Assembly: GCA_024653345.1 (NCBI GenBank)
Contig: JANLFV010000010.1
Location: 1 to 49,770, forward strand
Direction of reading: 5' to 3'
DNA: 49,770 bases
From: Candidatus Acetothermia bacterium
Lineage (GTDB): Bacteria; Bipolaricaulota; Bipolaricaulia; RBG-16-55-9; JANLFV01
This document shows, piece by piece, positions 8,871 through 17,288 of the stretch. Below the pieces are notes generated by a model. It worked only from the letters and a program-made list of their open reading frames with translations, made no database searches and had not been told where the DNA came from. The position numbers and the translations under genes are program-made. How positions within the stretch are numbered: the stretch's first letter is position 1; each line of letters starts with the position of its first letter.

Positions 8871-8988
8871 CTCGATCACCTCTTTACAGGATTTTGGTTT
8901 TCGGCTGTCCCCTCAAGGTAATCCCACGCATCACCTCCTTCCCCGCTTTCTTTCATCACGGCACTTCTCATGTTAGCGGTCTTCGTTG

Positions 8989-10101
8989 TCATTCTACCAC
9001 CTGCAGCTCATGCGTGCAGTGATTCAGGCTCGCTGCTCCCTTCTCCCCGACTGTCACTATGTCCTCGATCCGAACGCCGAACTTGCCAGGCAAGTAGATC
9101 CCAGGTTCCAAAGAGAAGGTCATCCCCTGCTGGAGCTGTAGGGCGTTGCCTTCATTGATATATGGGCCCTCGTGAACTTCGAGACCGATACCATGGCCAG
9201 TGCGGTGGATGAAGCGCTCCCCATAACCGGCCTGGGTTATGCAGGAGCGCGCCGCTCGGTCGATTTCCTCAGCCGCAACCCCCGGTCTTATGGCCTGCGA
9301 TGCTCTCTCTTGAGCTTGCCTCACGATCCCGTAAACGGCCTCAATCTCTTTGGAAGGTTTCTGACAGACGACCGTGCGCGTGATGTCCGAGCAGTAACCC
9401 TGGACCCGGCAGCCGAAATCAAGGATGACTACGTCGCCCGGCTCGATCCTCCGTTGACCTGCTCGGTAGTGTGGCATGGCACTGTTCGGACCGGATGCCA
9501 CTAGTGTCTCGAATGCGACCCCCTCTGCTCCCCTCTGCCTCATCGCTTGCTCGAGGGCAGCAGCCACTTGCAGCTCAGTCAGCCCCGTGAAGTTCATTCG
9601 GCTAACCTCTTCAAAGGCCTCATCGGCGATAGAGCTGGCCTTTCTCATGTGGGAAAGCTCATCCGGGGACTTCTGCATCCGCAGGGGAACCATCACTTGC
9701 GAAGCCGGCGAGAAGTCCGCCTGCGGCAACGCCGTCTCCAGCATGAGGAGAAACATCGACCACATAGTGTCATCCACAAGGACGCCGGCCTCGTTCGGGG
9801 CCAACTCTGCCAACACCCGCCGGAGCAGGACTGTTGGCTCATCCGAGTCCTTCCAGACGCGAATATCTTGAACGGGCGAACTCTGCCTGATTTGGTCTGC
9901 GTACAGGGCAGGGGCAAGGAAGATGGGCTCCCCCTCCTGCGGGACGAAAAGGAGGAGCAGCCGCTCACTAGGCTCATCGTAGAAGCCGCTGAGATAGAGC
10001 ATATTGGCACTTGGGAATAGCACCAGAAGCTCGGAGTTGCAAGCCTTCATGCTCCGCTGAACCTTGGCAACCCGATGTTTGCAGATCCCTGCGGCTAGCA
10101 C
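8989..10101 (-). CDS. pepQ: M24-family Xaa-Pro aminopeptidase/dipeptidase (PepQ-like)
   Basis: The 370-aa protein has a creatinase-like N-terminal domain (NMLYLSGFYDEPSERLLLL) and a pita-bread metallopeptidase C-terminal domain. The five dinuclear metal ligands are in place: Asp in VVILDFGCRVQGYCSDITR (two Asp), His in HRTGHGIGLEVHEGPY, and the two Glu in FSLEPGIYLPGKFGVRIED. Start GTG at 10101 is supported by AAGGTGAT overlapping the stop of the DUF3830 gene four bases upstream. It would cleave prolyl peptides or related N-substituted amino acids imported by the adjacent transporter. Creatinase-like activity is an alternative within M24. Confidence 0.92.
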   Translation of the reverse strand: MLAAGICKHRVAKVQRSMKACNSELLVLFPSANMLYLSGFYDEPSERLLLLFVPQEGEPIFLAPALYADQIRQSSPVQDIRVWKDSDEPTVLLRRVLAELAPNEAGVLVDDTMWSMFLLMLETALPQADFSPASQVMVPLRMQKSPDELSHMRKASSIADEAFEEVSRMNFTGLTELQVAAALEQAMRQRGAEGVAFETLVASGPNSAMPHYRAGQRRIEPGDVVILDFGCRVQGYCSDITRTVVCQKPSKEIEAVYGIVRQAQERASQAIRPGVAAEEIDRAARSCITQAGYGERFIHRTGHGIGLEVHEGPYINEGNALQLQQGMTFSLEPGIYLPGKFGVRIEDIVTVGEKGAASLNHCTHELQVVE

Positions 10102-10105
10102 TCTA

Positions 10106-10546
10106 TCACCTTTCCAAGAGGGTCACGCTAACCTTCTCTATCCCGTGCTGCCATACCCGGAGGCCAACCTCTTCGATGATCTTCCATTGGGTCGAAGGCA
10201 CGCGAGCGAAGACATTGACCGGCAGGTAGCCGCGATGGTCTCTGACAACCTCTGCACCGTAGTAGATTGAGAGCGCTTCGGCAGCCTGAGAGCCGTCTTT
10301 CTCCCATTCTCTCCAGTAGATGACATCTCCCGTGTTCGTTTGAACCGTCTGATTCTCTCGGGGTATGTGCACTTTGCTCCTTACCGGCAGGTATATCTCT
10401 CGCCCACACCACCTGGTGTGATACACCGTTGCTTCCAAGGGTAGCATCTTGAGAACCGCCGCGGCGGTCTGCGGCGCGCTCTCCGCGAGCAGCTCCGCTA
10501 CCAGCTCACCTCCCCGCTCGAACCTGAAGGCGATCTTTGGCTGCAT
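10106..10546 (-). CDS. DUF3830 (cyclophilin-like fold) protein
   Basis: The 146-aa protein matches what I know of DUF3830: an N-terminal beta-strand KIAFRFERGGELVAELL, the segment ESAPQTAAAVLKMLPLEATVYHTRWCGREIYLP, a central GDVIYWRE motif and a C-terminal region ending in alternating hydrophobic strands. Members adopt a cyclophilin-like barrel and are often found beside hyuA/hyuB genes, but no reaction is established. It sits 3 nt after the second hyuB and 4 nt before pepQ, so it is almost certainly co-translated with them. A ligand- or product-handling role in the HyuAB pathway is inference. Confidence 0.82.
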   Translation of the reverse strand: MQPKIAFRFERGGELVAELLAESAPQTAAAVLKMLPLEATVYHTRWCGREIYLPVRSKVHIPRENQTVQTNTGDVIYWREWEKDGSQAAEALSIYYGAEVVRDHRGYLPVNVFARVPSTQWKIIEEVGLRVWQHGIEKVSVTLLER

Positions 10547-10549
10547 GTT

Positions 10550-12310
10550 TCACTTCCCACTTCGCTCGCGCATCTGCCGCCGCAGCTGCTTGGTGGCGTC
10601 AAGATCAATCTTCGGCGGCTGCCCATCCAGCACTACGCCATATTCTGCCTTTGCAGCTGCCAGGGACACATAACCGTTGATCACGTCCTGGAGCACCAGC
10701 TGGGGATCCCGCTCTAGGGGGGAGCCATAGCCTCCTCCGCCGCCGGTCTGGAAGCTTACTACGTCGTCGGGCTCGAGGGGTAGATTAGAGACCTTTCGCC
10801 AACGCTCCTCACGGCCGTCGCGGCGGTAGACCACGGTAATATTGGTCTTCGCCTCCTTTCCCCCGAACAGCCCCCACGGAGGGGTATAGTTCACGCGGTC
10901 TGTCGTCACCGTCAGCCCGGCCTTATGACCGATGATCCGGTAGTCTCGCCTGACCCCCAGGCCACCGCGGAACTTGCCCGGGCCGCCGGAGTCCTGGATC
11001 AGCTCGAAGCGCTCCACACGCCAGGGGTAGCGCACTTCAGCCACCTCGGCGGGGACATTGTAAGTATCGCCCAGATCCATGGAGAAGAGGGCCGATTCAC
11101 CGTCTTCGTAGGGCTTGCCGCCGTAGCCGCCCCCATCAGGTTCAGCGCAAACGTAGTATTTCCCCGTCCGGGGGTCAGTCCCGTAGATGAAATCGGCCAT
11201 GGAGTCACCGAAGTGTCCGGCGCGGACGCGATCGGGGATGGCAGGGGCGAGAACTTTGAGGATCACATCTGGAATCGTCGTCGTGGGTGCTGGCCACATC
11301 GCTGTGGCCGCCGGGAAGCGGGGGTTGAGGAAGCTCCCCTCTGGGACGATGATCTTGAGCGGGCGGAAGAAACCCTCGTTATTGGGCAGGTGGGGTGTAG
11401 TGACGATCTTGAACCCATATCTGGCGGAGGAGATCGTTGAGGGGAGAGGAACGTTCATTGGGCCGCGACACTGCCGATCCGTGCCGGTGAAATCGATGGT
11501 CATCTCCTCATTTTTAACAACTATGGTGACCTTGAGCCGCAGCTTCTCATCGAGAGGTGCATCGTCGTTCCCGTCACCGTCCAAGATAGCCTCGGCGGAG
11601 TAAGTGCCATTGGGAATGCGCCGGATGGCCGCTCGAGACATCCGTTCCCCCTGATCAAGGATCTCCCGGATTGCTCCCAAGGTGACGCCGAGGCCGTATC
11701 TCTCGATGACCTCACCCAGGCGCTTGCTCCCTGTGCGGACCGCGGCGATCATCGCCCGGATGTCCCCCAGCACGGCGTCCGGGACGCGGGTGTTCGCTCG
11801 GATCAGCCGCAGGACATCCTCATTCGGCCTCCCTCCCACCACCAACTTGACTGGCGGAAGCCGGAACCCCTCCTGAAAAATCTCTGTCGTATTGCTATAC
11901 CACCCACCAGGGTAAATCCCGCCCATATCGACCGTGTGGCCGCGGAAGGCTGCCCACCCGCGAATCTCTCCTTCAAAGAAAGTCGGGCAGAGCACGACGA
12001 TGTCCGGACAGTGCGTCCCGCCGCCATTATAGGGGTCGTTGCAGAGGATGATATCCCCAGGCAGCAGGTTCTCGCGCCCGATGGTAGCATAAGTGGCATT
12101 AACCGCGTCAGACAGATTGGCCAAGAAGATTGGCAGGCCGGGCGTCTCCGCGACGAGGTTAGCTTCACTATCCAGTATTCCGCAGCTGAAGTCCACGACC
12201 TCATAGAGGACTGGGCTGTAGGCCGCCCGCTCCACAGTCCTCCTGATGTCACGACTGGCTGCGATCAGCCGATTGCGGATAACTTCGAGGGTTATTGGAT
12301 CTACCTTCAT
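10550..12310 (-). CDS. hyuB: Hydantoinase/oxoprolinase subunit B (HyuB), tandem copy 1
   Basis: A HyuB-family subunit of about 586 aa. Conserved stretches are MKVDPITLEVIRNRLIAASRD at the N-terminus, NDPYNGGGTHCPDIVV and AFRGHTVDMGG around residues 90-130, the glycine-rich SGGPGKFRGGLGVRRDY, and the terminal QTGGGGGYGSPLERDP. HyuB pairs with HyuA to couple ATP hydrolysis to ring opening or carboxylation. The ATG at 12310 is preceded by GAGGT at 5-nt spacing; an upstream TTG at 12322 is less likely. By eye it is about three-quarters identical to the neighbouring copy at 12323-14119, so it is a tandem duplication. It lies 12 nt from that gene and 3 nt from the DUF3830 gene. Confidence 0.95.
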   Translation of the reverse strand: MKVDPITLEVIRNRLIAASRDIRRTVERAAYSPVLYEVVDFSCGILDSEANLVAETPGLPIFLANLSDAVNATYATIGRENLLPGDIILCNDPYNGGGTHCPDIVVLCPTFFEGEIRGWAAFRGHTVDMGGIYPGGWYSNTTEIFQEGFRLPPVKLVVGGRPNEDVLRLIRANTRVPDAVLGDIRAMIAAVRTGSKRLGEVIERYGLGVTLGAIREILDQGERMSRAAIRRIPNGTYSAEAILDGDGNDDAPLDEKLRLKVTIVVKNEEMTIDFTGTDRQCRGPMNVPLPSTISSARYGFKIVTTPHLPNNEGFFRPLKIIVPEGSFLNPRFPAATAMWPAPTTTIPDVILKVLAPAIPDRVRAGHFGDSMADFIYGTDPRTGKYYVCAEPDGGGYGGKPYEDGESALFSMDLGDTYNVPAEVAEVRYPWRVERFELIQDSGGPGKFRGGLGVRRDYRIIGHKAGLTVTTDRVNYTPPWGLFGGKEAKTNITVVYRRDGREERWRKVSNLPLEPDDVVSFQTGGGGGYGSPLERDPQLVLQDVINGYVSLAAAKAEYGVVLDGQPPKIDLDATKQLRRQMRERSGK

Positions 12311-12322
12311 ACTAGACCTCAA

Positions 12323-14119
12323 TTAAGTTTGAGCATGCTTCTGAACCGTGCACTTGCCCTGTCTAGGGAACCCTTCCCGTTTCTTACGTCTCATCTCGTT
12401 GGTAGCCTTGATGTCCACGATCATTTGATTCTCTTCGATTACGACTCCATATTCCTCTCTCGCTTTTTCCCCCGATACATACCCATTTATTACGTCTTGA
12501 AGAACCCTCTCCGGCGCGCGCTCCAATGGTGAACCATAACCCCCTCCTCCACCGGTCTCGAAGCTCACTACATCATTAGGGGCCAGTGGGAGGTTAGAGA
12601 TCTTCCGCCAGCGCTCTTCTCTACCATCGTTGCGATAGACCACGGTGATGCTCGGTCTCCCATCCTTTCCGCCAAACAGGCCCCAGGGAGGACAACAATT
12701 GACGCGATCCGTCGTCACTGTAAGCCCCGCCTGATGCCCGATGATCCAGTAATCTCGCCTGGCTCCCAAGCCCCCGCGGAACCGCCCAGCCCCACCGGAG
12801 TCCTGTATGAGTTCAAAACGCTCCACGCGCCAGGGGAATCTCACCTCTTCGACTTCAGCGGGCACGTTGTATGTATCCCCTAAGTTCATGCAAAACAGTG
12901 CGCACTCTCCATCCTCATCGGGCTTCCCACCGTAGCCGCCAGCATCACCTTCAGCACAGACGTAGTACCTGCCAGTCCTGGGATCTGTCCCATAGATGAA
13001 ATTGGCCATGCAATCACCGAAGTGCCCTGCCCTTACCCGATCGGGTATCGCCGGGGCCAATGCCTTCAGGACTAGGTCTGGAATCACGTTTGTCGGCGTC
13101 GGCCACATCGCACATGCAGCCGGGAATTGCGCCTTCAGTAAGCTGCCCTCCGGGATAATGATCTTCAACGGCCGGAAGAAGCCCTCATTGCTAGGTAGAT
13201 TCGGCGTGGTCACAATCTTGAACGCATACCGGGAAGCACAGATGGTCGATGGCTCCGGGACGTTCATCGGGCCACGAGACTGCTGATCTGTCCCCGTGAA
13301 GTCCAGAGTGATTTCGTCGTCCTCAACGATTACGGTGACCTTGAGCCGCAGCTCTTCGTCTAACGGCATATCATCATTGCCGTCGCCATCGAGGAAGGCT
13401 TCAGCGGAATAGATTCCATTGGGAATGCAGCGGATAGCTGCCCGGGACATGCGTTCCCCCTGATCGAGAATCTGTTGAAGGGCCCCCAGCATGACCCCGA
13501 GGCCATACTTCTCTATGGCCTCCAGGAAGCGCCTGCTTCCCGTCCGCACGGCAGCGATCATTGCCCGAATGTCACCTAAGACAGCGTCAGGAACACGACT
13601 ATTGGCCCCGATCAATCGGAATACGTCTTCGTTTGGCTCACCCTCTACTAAGATCTTGACTGGTGGAAGTCGAAATCCCTCTTGGAACACTGAGGTGGTA
13701 TTGCTATACCATCCTCCAGGGTAGATGCCCCCCATGTCCACGGTATGGCCACGGAAGGCTGCCCAACCATAGATCTTGCCCTCATAGAACGCCGGGCAGA
13801 GGACCACGATATCCGGGCAGTGGGTGCCGCCCCCGTTGTAAGGGTCATTACACAGGACAACATCGCCAGGCTTCAGTTTCTCGCGACCGATGGTATGATA
13901 TGTAGACTTAATGGCATAGCCCAAACTTCCGAGGAAGGAAGGAAGTCCTGGGGTCTCAGCGATTGTGTTCGCCTCGCTGTCAAAGATCCCGCAGCTGAAG
14001 TCAACCACCTCGTATAGCACCGGGCTGTAGGCAGCACGCTCCACAGTCCTGCGGATGTCCCGGCTTGCCGCGATCAGGCGGTTACGGATAACCTCTAGAG
14101 TAATCGGATCTACCTTCAC
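12323..14119 (-). CDS. hyuB: Hydantoinase/oxoprolinase subunit B (HyuB), tandem copy 2
   Basis: The 598-aa HyuB starts with GTG at 14119 behind GAGGAGGAAC. It shares MKVDPITLEVIRNRLIAASR, NDPYNGGGTHCPDIVVLCPAF, FRGHTVDMGGIYPGGWYSN and GGGGGYGSPLERAP with copy 1. The copies differ mainly at surface-type positions and at the C-terminus, where this copy ends KKREGFPRQGKCTVQKHAQT. It follows HyuA after 9 nt, so it is the most direct HyuA partner. Two HyuB genes with (at least) two HyuA genes in the same operon suggest two enzymes of related specificity, or a mixed complex. Confidence 0.95.
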   Translation of the reverse strand: MKVDPITLEVIRNRLIAASRDIRRTVERAAYSPVLYEVVDFSCGIFDSEANTIAETPGLPSFLGSLGYAIKSTYHTIGREKLKPGDVVLCNDPYNGGGTHCPDIVVLCPAFYEGKIYGWAAFRGHTVDMGGIYPGGWYSNTTSVFQEGFRLPPVKILVEGEPNEDVFRLIGANSRVPDAVLGDIRAMIAAVRTGSRRFLEAIEKYGLGVMLGALQQILDQGERMSRAAIRCIPNGIYSAEAFLDGDGNDDMPLDEELRLKVTVIVEDDEITLDFTGTDQQSRGPMNVPEPSTICASRYAFKIVTTPNLPSNEGFFRPLKIIIPEGSLLKAQFPAACAMWPTPTNVIPDLVLKALAPAIPDRVRAGHFGDCMANFIYGTDPRTGRYYVCAEGDAGGYGGKPDEDGECALFCMNLGDTYNVPAEVEEVRFPWRVERFELIQDSGGAGRFRGGLGARRDYWIIGHQAGLTVTTDRVNCCPPWGLFGGKDGRPSITVVYRNDGREERWRKISNLPLAPNDVVSFETGGGGGYGSPLERAPERVLQDVINGYVSGEKAREEYGVVIEENQMIVDIKATNEMRRKKREGFPRQGKCTVQKHAQT

Positions 14120-14128
14120 TGTTCCTCC

Positions 14129-16162
14129 TCAGCTAAGGGAGATGACTAGATTCCCGTATTGGTCGACAGAACATGTCTGGTCGCTCTCCACAACTGTGGT
14201 AGCTGTAGGCTCTTCGATGATCGCCGGCCCAGGGATCACGTTTCCGGCAAGAAGCCTGTCGCGCCGATAGATGCTGAATTCCTGATATCTGCCGTTCCCT
14301 ACATAGACTCGCCGCTTCCCTATCTTGGCCTGGGCGGCAGGGTTCTGTCGGCCGCGCTTAAGCGCTTGCAGGATAGGCTTCTTCACCTTACCGATCCCGA
14401 TGACCTTCAGCGAGACGATCTCTTTAGCCTCGTCCGGAGCGTTATGCCCGTATACCCGGTAATGAGCCTCATCGAAAGCCCTACCCAAGCCCTCCTTATC
14501 GGCGTCCGTCATCTTCGCCGGGGCCGGCACTCCCAGGGTATGCTCTTGACCTGAATAGCGCAGGTCCATTTCGTAAGTGAGCACTATGTTCTCATTCTCG
14601 ATGTTCTCGCGCTCAAAGAGTCCCTTGACCTGCCTCTCGAGATCCCTAAACATCTGGTTGATCTTGGTGGCATCGGCCCCGTTCAAGGGCTCAATGTAAG
14701 TGCGCGCGAAGTCATGACGCAGGTCGGCCATGAGCATTCCCCAAGCAGAGAAGACTCCTGGGAAGACCGGGACAATCACCGTGGGAATGCTCAGTTCTCG
14801 AGCGATGGCCGTGGCGTGTATCGGGCCAGCCCCCCCGAACGCGACCACGGCAAACTCGCGCGGATCGTAGCCACGCTTCACCGTCATCGATTGGAGCAAG
14901 CCCGCCATATTGGTGTTGACGATCTTGATAATGCCTAAGGCGGCCTCATCGGCCGTGAGGCCGAACCGCGAAGCGATCTTCTCGATCGCCTGTTGCGCCA
15001 ACTGGGGCGAGATTTCCATCTCTCCTCCCAGGAAGTATGCCGGATCGAGTATCCCGAGCTGGAGGTTGGCATCTGTCACCGTAGGCTCGCTCCCACCTGC
15101 CATATAGCAGGCCGGGCCAGGGTCTGCTCCCGCGCTCTGTGGCCCGACATGAAGCGCTCCCGCTTCATCGATCCAGGCAATGCTGCCCCCGCCAGCACCA
15201 ATCTCTCGCAGGTCGACCACTGGCAGGAGGAGCGGGCGCCCCTCGACGAGATATTGGTCGGTCGTCTCTGGCAAACCGCCCCTGATGATCGACGTTTTTG
15301 CCGTAGTCCCCCCCATGTCATAGGAGATTACGTTCTCGTAGCCGAGCAACGCCGCGAGCTGTGCCGCCCCGATTGCTCCGGCTGCTGGCCCCGACTCTAC
15401 CATGGCGATCGGGATCTCGCGCGCCACGGCCGAGGTCATCACGCCACCATTCGACTGCATGATCTGGAGGTCTCTGCCGAACCGGCGCTCTGCTAACTGC
15501 TGCTCTAGGCTCCGGAGGTAGGTTTGCACCACCGGCATGACGTATGCATTTTGAACTGTGGTGCTCGTCCGCTCATATTCATAGTAGCGCCTTGTAATAT
15601 TGTGTGACAGAGATACAGTTATCCCGGGGCAGTGCTCGCGCAAGTGCTGGCCGACCTGCTGTTCATGGTCCGGGTTGGCGTAAGCGTTGAGGAAGCAGAC
15701 GGCCACTGACTCGACGCCCTCACGGCGCAGCTGATCGATGATCATTGCAAGGTCATCGGCATTAAGGGGAACCAAGATCTCGCCGTCGGCCGCGATCCTC
15801 TCCGTGACCTCAAAGCGCAGGTAACGTGGAACGAGCGGCCGCGGCTTCCTATAGAGGGCGTCATACATCTCGGTGCGATTACTCCGACCGATCTCCAGCA
15901 CGTCGCGGAACCCCCTCGTTGTGATCAAGGATGTCTTCGCGCCTTTCCCTTCAATCAGGGCATTGATCACTACGGTAGTCCCGTGGACGAAGAACGAGAC
16001 TTCATCAAGAGAGATGCCAAACTTCTCGACGCTGCGCACCGTGCCGATGGCTGGATTCTGGGGTGTGGAGAGAACTTTGCTGACCGAAAGCGCACCGCTA
16101 TCTTCATCGAGCATGACCCCATCAGTGAAGGTCCCGCCAACATCCGTGCTTATCCTGAACAT
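14129..16162 (-). CDS. hyuA: Hydantoinase/oxoprolinase subunit A (HyuA)
   Basis: The complete protein of about 677 aa has an N-terminal ASKHA nucleotide-binding motif (DVGGTFTDGVMLDE), FVHGTTVVINALIEGKGAKT, GFRDVLEIGRSNRTEMYD, the metal/nucleotide region SYDMGGTTAK, IGAGGGSIAWIDEAGALHVG, GADPGPACYMAGG, and a C-terminal domain with the FGGAGPIHA motif and the final AIIEEPTATTVVES. It is the ATPase subunit of a HyuAB enzyme acting on a cyclic amide such as a hydantoin or 5-oxoproline. Start ATG at 16162 is preceded by GGAAG at 5-6 nt; an in-frame TTG lies at 16174. It is the first enzyme gene of the operon, 39 nt after the regulator gene. Confidence 0.95.
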   Translation of the reverse strand: MFRISTDVGGTFTDGVMLDEDSGALSVSKVLSTPQNPAIGTVRSVEKFGISLDEVSFFVHGTTVVINALIEGKGAKTSLITTRGFRDVLEIGRSNRTEMYDALYRKPRPLVPRYLRFEVTERIAADGEILVPLNADDLAMIIDQLRREGVESVAVCFLNAYANPDHEQQVGQHLREHCPGITVSLSHNITRRYYEYERTSTTVQNAYVMPVVQTYLRSLEQQLAERRFGRDLQIMQSNGGVMTSAVAREIPIAMVESGPAAGAIGAAQLAALLGYENVISYDMGGTTAKTSIIRGGLPETTDQYLVEGRPLLLPVVDLREIGAGGGSIAWIDEAGALHVGPQSAGADPGPACYMAGGSEPTVTDANLQLGILDPAYFLGGEMEISPQLAQQAIEKIASRFGLTADEAALGIIKIVNTNMAGLLQSMTVKRGYDPREFAVVAFGGAGPIHATAIARELSIPTVIVPVFPGVFSAWGMLMADLRHDFARTYIEPLNGADATKINQMFRDLERQVKGLFERENIENENIVLTYEMDLRYSGQEHTLGVPAPAKMTDADKEGLGRAFDEAHYRVYGHNAPDEAKEIVSLKVIGIGKVKKPILQALKRGRQNPAAQAKIGKRRVYVGNGRYQEFSIYRRDRLLAGNVIPGPAIIEEPTATTVVESDQTCSVDQYGNLVISLS

Positions 16163-16201
16163 GACCACTTCCAAGCGATCCCCGAAGCAGCGTCCTGCTC
16201 T

Positions 16202-16789
16202 TCACCTTGTCTCCTTCTCAAAGGCCCTCCTTCTTACCTCACTATGCCATTCAATGAACTTCTGGGTCGTGACCATCAAGACACGCGCCCCTTCCTTGGC
16301 GGATGTCTCATAGCCGTGAGGCTTTGAGGCGAGGAAGTGGTAGCTATCACCAGGCCCGAGTGGGTATTCCTCGTCACCTATGCGGAGGAGCAGATGACCT
16401 TCAAGGACATAGCCAAACTCCTCACCCCCATGAGGGGCGAGGGGGTGGCGATAGTTCGGGGGGAATTCGTTGATCAGTATCTCGTTCACCCGCTCGGGAA
16501 ATGCTCCGCTCAAATAGCGATAAGTGACAGCCGAGTTGGCGATCCGAATCTGGGGCTGGTCCATCTCTTTAGTGACGGTTGAAGGTTCCTTAGTGCTGGC
16601 AAAAACCTCTGGGATGGGGATCTCCAAGGCCTTGCATATAGAATACAGCGAGACAATCGACAATGAGGAGATGCCTCGCTCGACCTGGGAGAGGAAACCG
16701 ACGGACAAGCCGGAACGGGCGGAGAGCGCCTCGAGTGTCACGCCTTTCCGCTGCCTGATAGCGCGAATGCTCTTGCCGATGTCCTCCAC
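16202..16789 (-). CDS. XRE-family regulator with C-terminal cupin domain
   Basis: A transcription regulator of about 195 aa. Residues about 1-57 form an HTH_3 domain (EDIGKSIRAIRQRKGVTLEALSARSGLSVGFLSQVERG), and residues about 105-180 a cupin (FPPNYRHPLAPHGGEEFGYVLEG through YHFLASKPHGYET) that would bind the inducer. The GTG at 16789 (GTG GAG GAC ATC) gives the usual family N-terminus and lies just 10 nt after a consensus-like -10 box, so translation is probably (nearly) leaderless. Longer in-frame starts back to 16828 would lie inside the promoter. As first gene of the hyu-pep-dpp operon it probably autoregulates and controls the operon by sensing a pathway substrate. Confidence 0.92.
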   Translation of the reverse strand: MEDIGKSIRAIRQRKGVTLEALSARSGLSVGFLSQVERGISSLSIVSLYSICKALEIPIPEVFASTKEPSTVTKEMDQPQIRIANSAVTYRYLSGAFPERVNEILINEFPPNYRHPLAPHGGEEFGYVLEGHLLLRIGDEEYPLGPGDSYHFLASKPHGYETSAKEGARVLMVTTQKFIEWHSEVRRRAFEKETR

Positions 16790-16799
16790 TTTGACTTTC

Positions 16800-16828
16800 A
16801 CTATAGCACAAAGTTTTTCACTAGTCAA
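16800..16828 (-). promoter_or_regulatory. Sigma-70-type promoter of the regulator-hyu-dpp operon
   Basis: On the minus strand TTGACT (16828-16823) is followed after exactly 17 nt by TATAGT (16805-16800). The expected start of transcription is at about 16792, only a few bases before the GTG start of the regulator at 16789. Confidence 0.75.
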
Positions 16829-16882
16829 GGGGCGCGGGCAGAGGCTCTGGGAAAGCCATCCCGTGGCCCTGGCTGTGTGGGG

Positions 16883-16911
16883 TTGTCTTCTCGGCCACTG
16901 TTCTATATACT
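16883..16911 (+). promoter_or_regulatory. Sigma-70-type promoter of folB-folK-rng
   Basis: TTGTCT (16883-16888), 17-nt spacer, TATACT (16906-16911). The transcript should begin near 16918, leaving a short leader containing GGGGAGG before the folB start. The promoter is divergent from the regulator promoter at 16800-16828; the two share a 145-nt intergenic region. Confidence 0.7.
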
Positions 16912-16934
16912 TAAAATGGATGGGCTGGGGAGGA

Positions 16935-17288
16935 GTGAAGATCTTGGTCCATCATCTGGAGCTATTCGGCTGCCATGGGTTCACTGATGCCGAGCAGCAG
17001 CGCCTTCAGCCCTTTGCCCTGGACCTGGAGCTGGAGGGGGATTTCGGGCATGAGGACCGGCTGGAGGCGACGGCGGACTACAGCCAGGTGATCGCGAAGG
17101 TCGAGGAGATCAACGCGAACAACAGCTTCAGGCTGATCGAGACCTTTGCCTCCGCCGTAGCTGCGGGGATCTTGGAGGCCTTTCCCCAGGTCGAGCGGGT
17201 TCGCGTCCGGTTGAAGAAGCTCCACCCGCCGCTTCCGCCGGGGACGGCCGTTGGCTGGGTGGCTGCCGAGGTGGTCCGGGAGAGATGA
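16935..17288 (+). CDS. folB: Dihydroneopterin aldolase (FolB)
   Basis: The 117-aa protein catalyses cleavage of 7,8-dihydroneopterin to 6-hydroxymethyl-dihydropterin and glycolaldehyde in folate synthesis. The N-terminus KILVHHLELFGCHGFTDAEQQRLQPFALDLELE is characteristic (GxHG motif), as are DYSQV, the Glu of LIETFASAVA, and VRVRLKKLHPPLP near the C-terminus. Start GTG at 16935 sits next to GGGGAGGA and gives normal length. A TTG three codons later has better Shine-Dalgarno spacing. The stop overlaps the folK start (ATGA). Confidence 0.92.
   Translation: MKILVHHLELFGCHGFTDAEQQRLQPFALDLELEGDFGHEDRLEATADYSQVIAKVEEINANNSFRLIETFASAVAAGILEAFPQVERVRVRLKKLHPPLPPGTAVGWVAAEVVRER

Noticed and set aside
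8885-8965. Possible 15-codon leader ORF (minus strand, MRGITLRGQPKTKIL) before the binding-protein gene, near AAGGAGGTGAT
   Set aside because: The ribosome-binding site is only about 2 nt from the ATG and the peptide has no attenuator-like pattern; not enough to call it a gene.
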